Positions 15,046-22,821 of a stretch of DNA of 23,015 nt are shown here, in pieces. The position numbers and the translations under genes were made by a program. The notes beneath the pieces are model-generated. The model saw only the letters and a program-made list of their open reading frames with translations, was not told the DNA's origin and searched no databases. Within the stretch, counting starts at the first letter, position 1, and each line of letters begins with the position of its first letter. The stretch covers positions 1 through 23,015 of the forward strand of contig URZP01000014.1 in NCBI GenBank assembly GCA_900552365.1. The letters are read 5' to 3'. Origin of the DNA: an uncultured Coriobacteriaceae bacterium. Lineage in GTDB: Bacteria; Actinomycetota; Coriobacteriia; Coriobacteriales; Eggerthellaceae.

Positions 15046-15927
15046 CTAGACGGGGGCGTCGGATTGATCGCTGGTTGCAGGCGTTTCAAATCCAGCACGA
15101 GCCGCATCCTCTTCGGGAACTGGTTCGGGTTTCGGATCGAAAGCGTCAGGTGCGATCTCGGCGTCAGGGTTGGTGACGACATCGGCGTCGATGCCGGGGC
15201 AGTTGCGGAAGGCGCGCGCGTCGACAAATTCGACGTTATCGGTAAGATTAAGCGCTTGAAGCGATTTGCAGCCCATGAAGGTTTCCTCTTCGATCGAGCG
15301 AACAGCTTCGGGCAGGATGATCTCGGAAAGTTTCGCGCAGTCCTTGAACGCGCGCTGCCCGATCCACATCAAGTCGCTCGGTAGCTTGATTCGCCTAAGT
15401 TCGGGGCAGTTTCCGAAGGCATCGTTGCCGATTTCGGAAACGCTTTCGGGCAAATTCATCGTGTCGATGCTCAGGCAATCTTGGAAGACGCCGTCTTCGA
15501 TCGCCGTGATTCCTGCGGGTAACTGCACATCTTTCAGATCGACACAGTGCCTGAAGCACTGCATGCCGATGGACTGCAGCGTGCTTGGAAGATCGACATG
15601 CGCAAGGCGCCTGCACCGGATGAAAACGCGTTCGGGAAGCTCGGTTACGCCTTCGGGGATGATTGCTTCTTCAAGGCGCCAACAGCCGCGGAACACTTCT
15701 TTTTCGATGACGCGCACGGTGGAAGGGATGCTGACGCGAACCAGGTTCGTGCAGCCCGAAAACGCACGAGCGCGAATCTCGGTGACACCTTCGGGAAGGA
15801 TGACTTCCTTCAGTCGGCGCTTGTTCATGAATGCCTCTTCGCCGATAGCGCTTATGCCTTCGGGCACCACAACGCATTCGTCTTCGTCGTCAACGCATTC
15901 GTCAAGCGAGATCTTGAACTCTGCCAT
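15046..15927 (-). CDS. BspA-type leucine-rich repeat (LRR_5) protein
   Basis: A 293-residue protein. Residues 28-257 are ten consecutive repeats of exactly 23 residues with the pattern I-x-x-x-A/V-F-x-x-C-x-x-L-x-x-x-x-L/I-P-x-x-V-x-x, the BspA/Treponema LRR_5 type. An acidic 27-residue leader precedes them and a Pro/Asp/Glu-rich tail of about 36 residues follows. There is no signal peptide, membrane segment or sorting motif, so it is predicted to be cytoplasmic. Many BspA-like proteins are secreted. The ATG at 15927 is chosen over one 12 codons upstream because an AGAGGA-type SD sits just before it. The gene converges on atpC and diverges from dnaE. Its function is unknown; a protein-binding role is family inference. 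Confidence 0.88.
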   Translation of the reverse strand: MAEFKISLDECVDDEDECVVVPEGISAIGEEAFMNKRRLKEVILPEGVTEIRARAFSGCTNLVRVSIPSTVRVIEKEVFRGCWRLEEAIIPEGVTELPERVFIRCRRLAHVDLPSTLQSIGMQCFRHCVDLKDVQLPAGITAIEDGVFQDCLSIDTMNLPESVSEIGNDAFGNCPELRRIKLPSDLMWIGQRAFKDCAKLSEIILPEAVRSIEEETFMGCKSLQALNLTDNVEFVDARAFRNCPGIDADVVTNPDAEIAPDAFDPKPEPVPEEDAARAGFETPATSDQSDAPV

Positions 15928-15943
15928 GGTCGTCCTCTCTTCC

Positions 15944-15971
15944 GTTATAGGGAAGGCTACCACATGTTCAA
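15944..15971 (-). promoter_or_regulatory. Sigma70-type promoter of the LRR gene
   Basis: Read on the minus strand, TTGAAC (15971-15966) and TATAAC (15949-15944) are separated by 16 bases, close to consensus at both boxes. The predicted transcription start, near 15937, leaves a leader of only about 10 bases containing the SD. This is the best-formed promoter in the window. Confidence 0.7.
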
Positions 15972-16010
15972 AAACTCCACCGTATGTTCGTGTCGTAATC
16001 TGTTGGACGC

Positions 16011-16019
16011 TGGTAAGAT
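16011..16019 (+). promoter_or_regulatory. Extended -10 promoter candidate of dnaE
   Basis: TGGTAAGAT combines an extended TGn with a TAAGAT -10 box. It lies 59 bases upstream of the dnaE ATG, in the 151-base gap shared with the divergent LRR gene. No clear -35 is present, as is usual for extended -10 promoters. A nearly identical TGGTAGGAT precedes ychF. Confidence 0.5.
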
Positions 16020-16078
16020 TGATGGGTTCAATACGTTAAAGACAAGCAAGATTCGACTCGGTACTAAGGCGGAACAGC

Positions 16079-19000
16079 ATGGCATTCGTTCATCTGCATA
16101 ATCATACGGAGTACTCCCTGCTTGACGGAATGACGCACGTCAAAGACATGGTGAAAAGAGCGGCTGAGCTGGGCATGCCCGCCGTTGCCATCACCGATCA
16201 CGGCGTTATGTCGGGCGTGCCCGAGTTATGTGAGGCGTGCGAGCAGGTCGAAAAGGAAACGGGCAAGCATGTCAAGCCCATCTATGGCTGTGAGGTTTAT
16301 TTCACCACCGACGACGAGCTTCGTCGCGACGGAAAACCAAAGCTCTACCACTTGCTTCTTCTGGCGAAGACCAACGAGGGTTACCACAACCTTTTGAAGC
16401 TGGTCAGCGAATCGCACGTGGACAACTTCTACTACAAGCCTCGTACCACTTATGCAATGCTGCAGAAGTACGGCAAGGGCATCATCGGCTCGTCGGCTTG
16501 CATCGCGGGCATCATCCCGAAGTATCTGGACAACCGAGATTTCGACGGCGCAGTTGAATGGGCGCGCAAACTTGCGGCCTGCTTTGACGACGGCGACTTC
16601 TACATCGAGCTTCAGAACCAGAACATCATGACCGACGGCGGCCTTACGCAGACCCAGCTCAATCACGAGCTCAATCGCGTGGCCCAGACTATCGGCGCGA
16701 AAACCATCGCCACCAACGACTTCCATTACCTTGTTCGCGAAGATGCTCAAGCGCACGACGTCCTGCTGTGCATCGGCACCGGTTCGAAGGTGAACGAAGA
16801 GAAGCGCATGCGCTTCCCGAACGACGAGTTCTATATGAAGACCGAGGACGAGATGCGCGAGGCCTTCAGGGACTTCCCCGAGGCATGCGACAACACCGTC
16901 GAGTTGGCAGAGAAGTGCAACGTCGAGCTTGAACGCGACGAGATTTTGCCGCGATTCCCGTTACCCGAGGGCTACACCGAGGAGATGCTGTTCCGTGAGG
17001 AATGCGAGAAAGGCCTCGAGCATCGTTACGGCCCTGATTGGCGCAATGTCACCATCGCCGACAACACTGGCAAAGAGAAGTCGGTCAAAGAGCAGTACGA
17101 ATACGAAGCCAACATCATCGTCCAGCAGGGCTTCCCAGCATACTTCCTGATCGTTCAGGAATACATCCGCTGGGCGCGCGAGCATGGCATCGGCGTTGGC
17201 CCGGGCCGTGGCTCGGCTGCTGGTTCGTTGTGCACGTACGCCATGGGCATCACCGACCTTGACCCCATCAAGAACGGTCTGATGTTCGAACGCTTCTTGA
17301 ACCCCGAACGCGTGGAGATGCCCGATATCGACGTCGACTTCGACGACCAACATCGTCAGGACGTCATCGAGCACATTCGCGAGTTCTATGGCGAAGACCA
17401 TGTTGCAGGCGTTATCACCTTCGGCAAGCTGCAGGCGAAGAACGCAATCCGCGACGCTGCACGCGTGCTTGACTATCCCTACGGTGTGGGCGACCGTATC
17501 TGCAAGATGGTCGGCGACGAGCTGGGCATCACCATTGACAAGGCGCTCTCTGAGAACGCTGACCTGAAGAAGGCATACGATACCGAGGAAGACGTCAAGC
17601 GCGTCATCGACGCCGCATTGGGCATCGAGGGTCACCTTCGTGGTGAAGGCGTTCATGCATGCGCCACCATCATCTGCCGCGACCCGATGAGCGACCACGT
17701 TGCCATGAAGCGCGATACCAAGGGCGGTGGCATCATCACGCAGTACGATGGCCACTACACGCCTACGCTGGGCCTTCTGAAGATGGACTTCCTGGGTTTG
17801 CGCACGCTGGGTGTGCTTTCGCGCGCGTGTTTGAATATCGAGGAGACCACGGGCGCGCATATCGTGCCCGAGGAAATCCCCATTGAAGACGATCGCGCTT
17901 TCGCGTTGATGCGCGGCGAGCTTCGCAACCGTGGTCAGGTCATGAACATGGACGGCCTGTTCCAGGTTGAGGGCGGCTTGTACGTCAGTCTGTTCGCTCA
18001 GATCCCGCCGCAGCGATTCTCGGACGTCGTCGCTTCGATCGCGCTTAATCGCCCGGGCCCGTTGGAGTCCGGCATGGTTGAGGACTACGTCAAGGTTGTT
18101 CAAGGTAAAACGCCTGTTCACTATTACGACGAGCGTCTTCGCCCCGTTCTTGAGGAGACGTACGGCACCATGGTCTACCAAGAGCAGATCATGCAGGTGT
18201 CCATGGTCATGAGCGGCTTTTCGGCCGGTAAGGCAGATAAGCTGCGCAAGGCAATGGGTAAGAAGAAACTCGATATCATGCGCCTGCTTCAGGACGACTG
18301 GAACAACGGCGCGGTCGAGAACGGATACTCGCTTGAGATCGCCAAGGAAATTTGGAACGACGCCGAGAAATTCGCAAAGTACGCATTCAATAAGTCGCAC
18401 TCGGCTGCGTATGCTCTGTTGGTCATGCGCACGGCATACCTGAAAGCACATTACCCGGCGGAATACATGTCGGCGGTTCTTTCCAGTTACATGGGCGCAA
18501 CCGACAAGCTGGTCCGCTATATCGCAAGCTGCACGAAGTCGGGCATCAAGGTCTTGCCGCCCGACGTCAATTCGTCGAAGGCCGAGTTCACGCCTATCAA
18601 TGGCGACATCCGCTTCGGTCTGGTTGGTGTGCGCGGCGTTGGCCAGGCGGTTGCCGACGCCATCATCGCCGAGCGCGAGGCCAACGGCCCGTACACGTCG
18701 CTGCATGATTTCGTGAACCGCCTGGATGCCAAGTGCTATAACCGCAAGACGCTTGAAGCCCTTATCAAGGGCGGTGCGTTCGACTCGACGGGGTACACGC
18801 GCAAGCAGTTGATGTATTTCGTGGACGAGACCCCGCTTCTCGAAGGGGCTGCGAAACGTCAGCGCGACCGCGACAAGGGCCAGGTCAGCATGTTCGACAT
18901 GTTCGCCGACGATGACGATTCGGGTTTCGAGGAAGAGGTTCCGGCTCCTGACGGGGTCGAATGGCCCAAGCGCCAGCTTCTTGCCTTCGAGAAGGAGATC

Positions 19001-19588
19001 ATGAAGATCTACGTCTCGGACCATCCGCTTCGCCCGTACGAAGGCTTCATCGCAGGCTTGACCAAGTATTCGATCGGCGACTTGGCCGACCGCGACCGTG
19101 ACATCAAGAGCGCCACGTTCGTGGGCATGATCTCGGGCGTCGTCACCAAGCCCACCAAGCGCGGCACGCGCATGGCTACGTTCACGCTTGAGGACACGAC
19201 GGGCTCGGTGGAGTGCATCACCTTCAAATACGACGACTTCAGCGAGTGCATCGCCGAGGACGAAGTGGTCAAGGTGAAGGGCAAGTTCGAACACGGCGAG
19301 CGCGGCAACCAGATCATCGCGTACGAAATCGAGCGTGTTGAGTTAACCGAAGAGGACGCGCGCCCATCGAACCTTGAGCTTCGCGTGCCCGCATGCGAGT
19401 TCAGCCAGACGCGCATTCAGCAGCTGAACCGCATCCTTCAATCATACCCCGGGCGCGATTGCGTGGTGCTGTTCGTGCAGCAAAGCGACGGACGCAAGTT
19501 CCGCGCCGAGCTGCCCGTGAGCGTTGACTCGCGCAATTCTATCATGCGTTCCGAGATTCAAGACCTGTTCGGACATCCGGTGTGGTAA
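16079..19588 (+). CDS. dnaE: DNA polymerase III subunit alpha
   Basis: A 1169-residue replicative C-family polymerase (E. coli 1160). The N-terminal PHP domain shows HLHNHTEYSLLDG (5-17) and ITDHGVMSG (38-46), keeping metal-type histidines. In several actinobacterial DnaE proteins this domain is a proofreading exonuclease; whether it is active here is inference. The palm has GPGRGSAAGS and PDIDVDFDD with catalytic D416 and D418; the third aspartate is likely D570 in KMDFLGLRTLG. Helix-hairpin-helix and OB-fold regions follow, the latter around 1015-1090 (FVGMISGVVTKPTKRGTRMATFTLEDTTG). The ATG at 16079 has AAGGCGGA upstream and gives the expected N-terminus. truA starts 2 bases after the stop. 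Confidence 0.98.
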   Translation: MAFVHLHNHTEYSLLDGMTHVKDMVKRAAELGMPAVAITDHGVMSGVPELCEACEQVEKETGKHVKPIYGCEVYFTTDDELRRDGKPKLYHLLLLAKTNEGYHNLLKLVSESHVDNFYYKPRTTYAMLQKYGKGIIGSSACIAGIIPKYLDNRDFDGAVEWARKLAACFDDGDFYIELQNQNIMTDGGLTQTQLNHELNRVAQTIGAKTIATNDFHYLVREDAQAHDVLLCIGTGSKVNEEKRMRFPNDEFYMKTEDEMREAFRDFPEACDNTVELAEKCNVELERDEILPRFPLPEGYTEEMLFREECEKGLEHRYGPDWRNVTIADNTGKEKSVKEQYEYEANIIVQQGFPAYFLIVQEYIRWAREHGIGVGPGRGSAAGSLCTYAMGITDLDPIKNGLMFERFLNPERVEMPDIDVDFDDQHRQDVIEHIREFYGEDHVAGVITFGKLQAKNAIRDAARVLDYPYGVGDRICKMVGDELGITIDKALSENADLKKAYDTEEDVKRVIDAALGIEGHLRGEGVHACATIICRDPMSDHVAMKRDTKGGGIITQYDGHYTPTLGLLKMDFLGLRTLGVLSRACLNIEETTGAHIVPEEIPIEDDRAFALMRGELRNRGQVMNMDGLFQVEGGLYVSLFAQIPPQRFSDVVASIALNRPGPLESGMVEDYVKVVQGKTPVHYYDERLRPVLEETYGTMVYQEQIMQVSMVMSGFSAGKADKLRKAMGKKKLDIMRLLQDDWNNGAVENGYSLEIAKEIWNDAEKFAKYAFNKSHSAAYALLVMRTAYLKAHYPAEYMSAVLSSYMGATDKLVRYIASCTKSGIKVLPPDVNSSKAEFTPINGDIRFGLVGVRGVGQAVADAIIAEREANGPYTSLHDFVNRLDAKCYNRKTLEALIKGGAFDSTGYTRKQLMYFVDETPLLEGAAKRQRDRDKGQVSMFDMFADDDDSGFEEEVPAPDGVEWPKRQLLAFEKEIMKIYVSDHPLRPYEGFIAGLTKYSIGDLADRDRDIKSATFVGMISGVVTKPTKRGTRMATFTLEDTTGSVECITFKYDDFSECIAEDEVVKVKGKFEHGERGNQIIAYEIERVELTEEDARPSNLELRVPACEFSQTRIQQLNRILQSYPGRDCVVLFVQQSDGRKFRAELPVSVDSRNSIMRSEIQDLFGHPVW

Positions 19589-19590
19589 CC

Positions 19591-20436
19591 ATGAACACGA
19601 AAGGCAATATGATCGATGCCGCCGCAGCTGATGAGCTCCACGCTTTGTCTCTTACTGTGGGATATCGCGGCGCGTCGTTTTCGGGATACGCCAAGCAACC
19701 GGGGCAGCTTACCGTTCAGGGCGAGCTTGAACACGCCCTTGAACTGGTGTTTCGTCATCCGATCGAAACCACGTGCGCCGGCCGTACCGATGCTGGCGTT
19801 CATGCGCGTGGCCAGGTGGTCAGTTTCGCCGTTCCCGCGTCCGACCTTAACGGTCGCGAGCTTAGGCGCGTGTGCCGTTCGCTGAGCGCGCTCACGCACG
19901 ATGACGTGGTCGTGTATGACGCGCAGGAACGTCCTCGGGGTTTTTCCGCGCGTTTCGATGCTGTTTCCCGCGAGTACCGCTACTTCATCGCGCAGGGCGA
20001 CATGCCGCCGGTGTTTTCGCGCGATTTCGCTTGGTACGTTCCTGGCGAACTTAACGTGGATGCCATGAACGAGGCGGCACAGCACCTTATCGGCGAGCAT
20101 GATTTCAAAAGCTTCTGCAAGGCTGTTTCGGCCGAAGGGAAGCCGACGCATCGTTTCGTCAGCGAGATCTCGTTTTCAACCGACCGTGCATTCGGCGAAG
20201 ACCTGCTGGTCATGCGCATTATCGGCAACGCCTTTCTGCATTCGATGGTTCGCTCGATCATGGGATCGCTGGTTATGGTCGGCCGCGGGCAGCGTGATGC
20301 GGCGTGGATCTCCTCGGCGCTTGCAGCCTGTGACAGGCGTGCGGCGGGGGAGTGCGCGCCGGCATGCGGCTTGGTGTTCTGGAACGTCGACTACGACGGC
20401 GAAAGGCTTTGGACCGGGGGCAACGATGAATCGTAG
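19591..20436 (+). CDS. truA: tRNA pseudouridine(38-40) synthase
   Basis: A 281-residue TruA enzyme that isomerises uridines 38-40 in the tRNA anticodon arm. The catalytic aspartate is D67 in CAGRTDAGVHARGQV. The N-terminal LTVGYRGASFSGYAKQPGQ and the later RFDAVSREYRYFI and DFKSFCKA blocks match the family. The start is uncertain. ATG 19591 lies 2 bases after the dnaE stop, whereas ATG 19609 has an AAAGG just upstream and would place the catalytic Asp at 61, nearer the E. coli position of 60. The gene is presumably cotranscribed with dnaE. Its end overlaps a small downstream ORF by 11 bases. Confidence 0.93.
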   Translation: MNTKGNMIDAAAADELHALSLTVGYRGASFSGYAKQPGQLTVQGELEHALELVFRHPIETTCAGRTDAGVHARGQVVSFAVPASDLNGRELRRVCRSLSALTHDDVVVYDAQERPRGFSARFDAVSREYRYFIAQGDMPPVFSRDFAWYVPGELNVDAMNEAAQHLIGEHDFKSFCKAVSAEGKPTHRFVSEISFSTDRAFGEDLLVMRIIGNAFLHSMVRSIMGSLVMVGRGQRDAAWISSALAACDRRAAGECAPACGLVFWNVDYDGERLWTGGNDES

Positions 20437-20665
20437 CGACAGATATCGCGAGCGTCGCTGTCGGATATCCGCGGAAAGCGCCCGGCTGCGTGGCGAGATC
20501 GGCTACTCCGATCTTATGCTTCAGGACGGAGGCGCATGTGGCGATCGGTTTCAGCGTTCGGCGGCGACGTTTCGCCTGCTTCATGAAAGCGACGACGCGC
20601 GCTTCTGCTTATTCGAAACCGAAGACGCCCATCTTAATGCTGTGAATGCTGCGCATTTGGCTTAG
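20426..20665 (+). CDS. Small hypothetical protein, overlapping truA
   Basis: A 79-residue ORF whose ATG lies inside the last codons of truA, with a GGGGG SD at 20416-20420, a typical coupled arrangement. The predicted protein is charged and Arg-rich at the start (RSDRYRERRCRISAESARLRG) and acidic later (HESDDARFCLFETEDAH). It has three Cys and no membrane segment. I recognise no family. The frame remains open upstream through truA as a shadow, so some of its length could be chance. The overlap and SD favour a real gene; an untranslated stretch between truA and asnB is the alternative. Confidence 0.45.
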   Translation: MNRSDRYRERRCRISAESARLRGEIGYSDLMLQDGGACGDRFQRSAATFRLLHESDDARFCLFETEDAHLNAVNAAHLA

Positions 20666-20677
20666 AGGGGCGCCGCT

Positions 20678-20699
20678 ACGACGCGTCGTGGGATATCAT
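20678..20699 (+). promoter_or_regulatory. Palindrome plus -10 box upstream of asnB (promoter/operator candidate)
   Basis: ACGACGCGTCGT (20678-20689) is a perfect 12-bp palindrome. Four bases later TATCAT (20694-20699) matches the -10 consensus at 5 of 6. The palindrome would fill the -35/-10 spacer, a classical repressor position. No good -35 hexamer is visible upstream. Initiation near 20706 would give a leader of about 60 bases. Confidence 0.45.
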
Positions 20700-20715
20700 T
20701 TTCAGAATCCGATGA

Positions 20716-20738
20716 ATTATTCGACGTAATCGAAGAAT
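20716..20738 (+). promoter_or_regulatory. Imperfect inverted repeat in the asnB leader
   Basis: ATTATTCGA (20716-20724) and TCGAAGAAT (20730-20738) are inverted with one mismatch around CGTAA. The second arm begins a pair of GAATCGAA-like direct repeats ending at 20742. It lies 17 bases before the asnB SD, so it could be a leader hairpin or a second protein site. Confidence 0.35.
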
Positions 20739-20766
20739 CGAACCAAATCGTTCCAAGGAGATGCGC

Positions 20767-22731
20767 ATGTGCGGTATCTGCGGATTTACCCAGGCAACTG
20801 AACAGGACAGGCCCACGTTGAAGGCCATGTGCGACATCATCGCGCACCGCGGCCCCGACGGCGAGGGCCAATACATCGACGACGGCATCGCCTTGGGCCA
20901 TCGTCGCTTGTCCCTGATCGACCTTGAAGGCGGAAGCCAGCCCATGGTTCGCTCCACCGGCGAGCACGACGCGCAGATCACCTCGCCGTCGCGCGATGCG
21001 AACGGCAACCCCTGTGGCTCACCTGCCGAAATGGACGCGAAGGGCGACTTCGTCATCGTCTTCAACGGCGAGATTTACAACTACCGCGATCTGCGCGCGC
21101 AGCTCGAAGCCGAAGGATGGACGTTCAAGAAGAACTCCGACACCGAGGTTTTGCTTGTGGCGTACCTTGCATGGGGCGAGGACATGCTCGACAAGCTTCG
21201 CGGCATGTTCGCCTTCGTCATTTGGGATCGCGCCAAGCGCGAGTTGTTCTGCGCGCGCGACTTCTTCGGCATCAAGCCCTTCTACTACACCGTTATCGAC
21301 GGTCAGTTCATCTTCGCCTCCGAGATCAAGAGCATTCTCGAGCATCCCGCGTACCATCGCGAGCTGAACCGTGAGGCGCTGGCGCAGTACCTGTGCTTCC
21401 AGTTCTCGGCTCTCGAGGAAACGTTCTTCAAGGGCATCTTCAAGCTGCAACAGGGCTTCTGCATGCGCGTTCACGCCGACGGCAGCATCGAGAAGAGCCG
21501 TTACTGGCAGCCCACCTATCACTTCGACGAGGAGCGCACCGAGGGTGAGACCGCCGACGCCATCGACACCGCCATGCGCGAGTCGGTTCGCTATCACAAC
21601 GTGGCCGACGTCGAGGTCGGCAGCTTCCTTTCCAGCGGCATTGATTCCAGCTACATGGCCGCCTGCCTTACGCGCGAGAATCCCGACATCCACACGTTCA
21701 CGGTTGGCTTCTCGCTGTACGAGGGCGAGCGCGACGAGATCTCGTGGGCACGCGAACTTGCCGATCAGCTGGGCATTCAAAACGACTACAAGCACATTCA
21801 GGAAGACGAGTACTGGGAAAGCCTGAAGCGCGTTCAGTGGCATATGGACGAGCCTTCCGCCGACCCCAGCGCCGTTTCCCTGTACTTCGTCGATCAAATC
21901 GCCGCGAAGAAGGTCAAGGCCGTTCTTTCCGGTGAGGGCGCCGACGAGTTCTTCGGCGGCTACAAGATCTATCAAACCCCGTTTGCCAATGCGAAGCTCG
22001 ACTGGGCGCCGAAGGGCCTGCTGAAGGGCGCTTCGAAGGTTGCCCGCAAGTTGGGCGTGCGTGGCGCGAACTACCTTGAGCGCGCAAGCCAGCGCGTTGA
22101 GGACTGGTACTACACCAACGCAAACGGCGTGGCGTTCTCGCCGGCCGAGCGCGACCGCATCATGCGCGATGTCCCCAAGGGCATTCCCACGCCGCAGGAG
22201 CTGTGCGCGCCTGTGTACGCAGAGGTCGCCGACCTGGACGAAACCACGCGCATGCAGTACGTCGACCTGTGGTTCTGGCTGGTGGGCGACATCCTGTTGA
22301 AAACCGACAAGATGTCGATGGCTCATTCGCTGGAAAGCCGCGTGCCGTTCTTGGACAAGAAGGTGTTCGAGCTTTCGGCCACCATTCCCACGTCTCAGAA
22401 GGTCAATGAAGAACAAACCAAGCTGACGCTCCGTCAAGCCTCCGAGCGCGCCATCCCGCGCGATTGGGCCCAGAAGGAGAAGCTCGGTTTCCCCACGCCG
22501 GTGGTGGCATGGCTTCGCGAGGACAAGTACTACACGCAGGTCAAGCGCGCGTTCACCAGCACCGAGGCAATGGAGTTCTTCGACGTGAAAGAGCTGCTAG
22601 CTCTTCTTGACCAGCACAAGTCGGGTGCGAAGGACAACAGCCGCAAGATTTGGATCATCTACATGTTCCTGATGTGGTACCGCATCTACTTCATCGACTG
22701 CGCAGTCCCGGAAAAACCTGTTGCACGCTAA
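20767..22731 (+). CDS. asnB: Asparagine synthase (glutamine-hydrolysing)
   Basis: A 654-residue two-domain enzyme making asparagine from aspartate, ATP and glutamine. The class II amidotransferase domain starts MCGICGF, so C2 becomes the N-terminal nucleophile after Met removal. The start must therefore be ATG 20767 rather than the in-frame ATG at 20761, which directly abuts AAGGAG; spacing to 20767 is 6. HRRLSLIDL and FNGEIYNYRDLR complete the glutaminase site. The synthetase domain has SSGIDSS (289-295), the ATP-pyrophosphatase loop, LSGEGADEFFGGY and the ESRVPFLD block. Residues about 62-92, between GGSQPM and GDFVIVFNGE, are an insertion of roughly 25-30 polar residues not found in typical AsnB. 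It is preceded by palindromes suggesting control. Confidence 0.95.
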   Translation: MCGICGFTQATEQDRPTLKAMCDIIAHRGPDGEGQYIDDGIALGHRRLSLIDLEGGSQPMVRSTGEHDAQITSPSRDANGNPCGSPAEMDAKGDFVIVFNGEIYNYRDLRAQLEAEGWTFKKNSDTEVLLVAYLAWGEDMLDKLRGMFAFVIWDRAKRELFCARDFFGIKPFYYTVIDGQFIFASEIKSILEHPAYHRELNREALAQYLCFQFSALEETFFKGIFKLQQGFCMRVHADGSIEKSRYWQPTYHFDEERTEGETADAIDTAMRESVRYHNVADVEVGSFLSSGIDSSYMAACLTRENPDIHTFTVGFSLYEGERDEISWARELADQLGIQNDYKHIQEDEYWESLKRVQWHMDEPSADPSAVSLYFVDQIAAKKVKAVLSGEGADEFFGGYKIYQTPFANAKLDWAPKGLLKGASKVARKLGVRGANYLERASQRVEDWYYTNANGVAFSPAERDRIMRDVPKGIPTPQELCAPVYAEVADLDETTRMQYVDLWFWLVGDILLKTDKMSMAHSLESRVPFLDKKVFELSATIPTSQKVNEEQTKLTLRQASERAIPRDWAQKEKLGFPTPVVAWLREDKYYTQVKRAFTSTEAMEFFDVKELLALLDQHKSGAKDNSRKIWIIYMFLMWYRIYFIDCAVPEKPVAR

Positions 22732-22734
22732 CGC

Positions 22735-22757
22735 GACGCACGTAGTGCGTCCTGTTT
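22735..22757 (+). terminator. Possible intrinsic terminator of asnB
   Basis: GACGCAC (22735-22741) and GTGCGTC (22745-22751) form a perfect 7-bp GC-rich stem with a 3-base loop, 3 bases after the asnB stop. Only four T follow (22754-22757), so efficiency is doubtful. It could equally be a protein-binding palindrome. Confidence 0.5.
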
Positions 22758-22770
22758 TCCACCTGCGAAG

Positions 22771-22779
22771 TGGTAGGAT
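22771..22779 (+). promoter_or_regulatory. Extended -10 promoter candidate of ychF
   Basis: TGGTAGGAT has the TGn extension and a TAGGAT -10 box, 42 bases before the ychF ATG. It matches the dnaE element in 8 of 9 bases. No good -35 is seen. Confidence 0.45.
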
Positions 22780-22821
22780 AGGGCGCGACTGAATTCTAGT
22801 GAAACAACGAAGAGGAGCACC

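Noticed and set aside
16961..19294. 777-codon minus-strand open frame opposite dnaE
   Set aside because: Codon-aligned shadow of dnaE. It ends at the rare TTA codon of dnaE at 16961, which explains its boundary.
21019..22437. 472-codon minus-strand open frame opposite asnB
   Set aside because: Codon-aligned shadow of asnB with no start signals.
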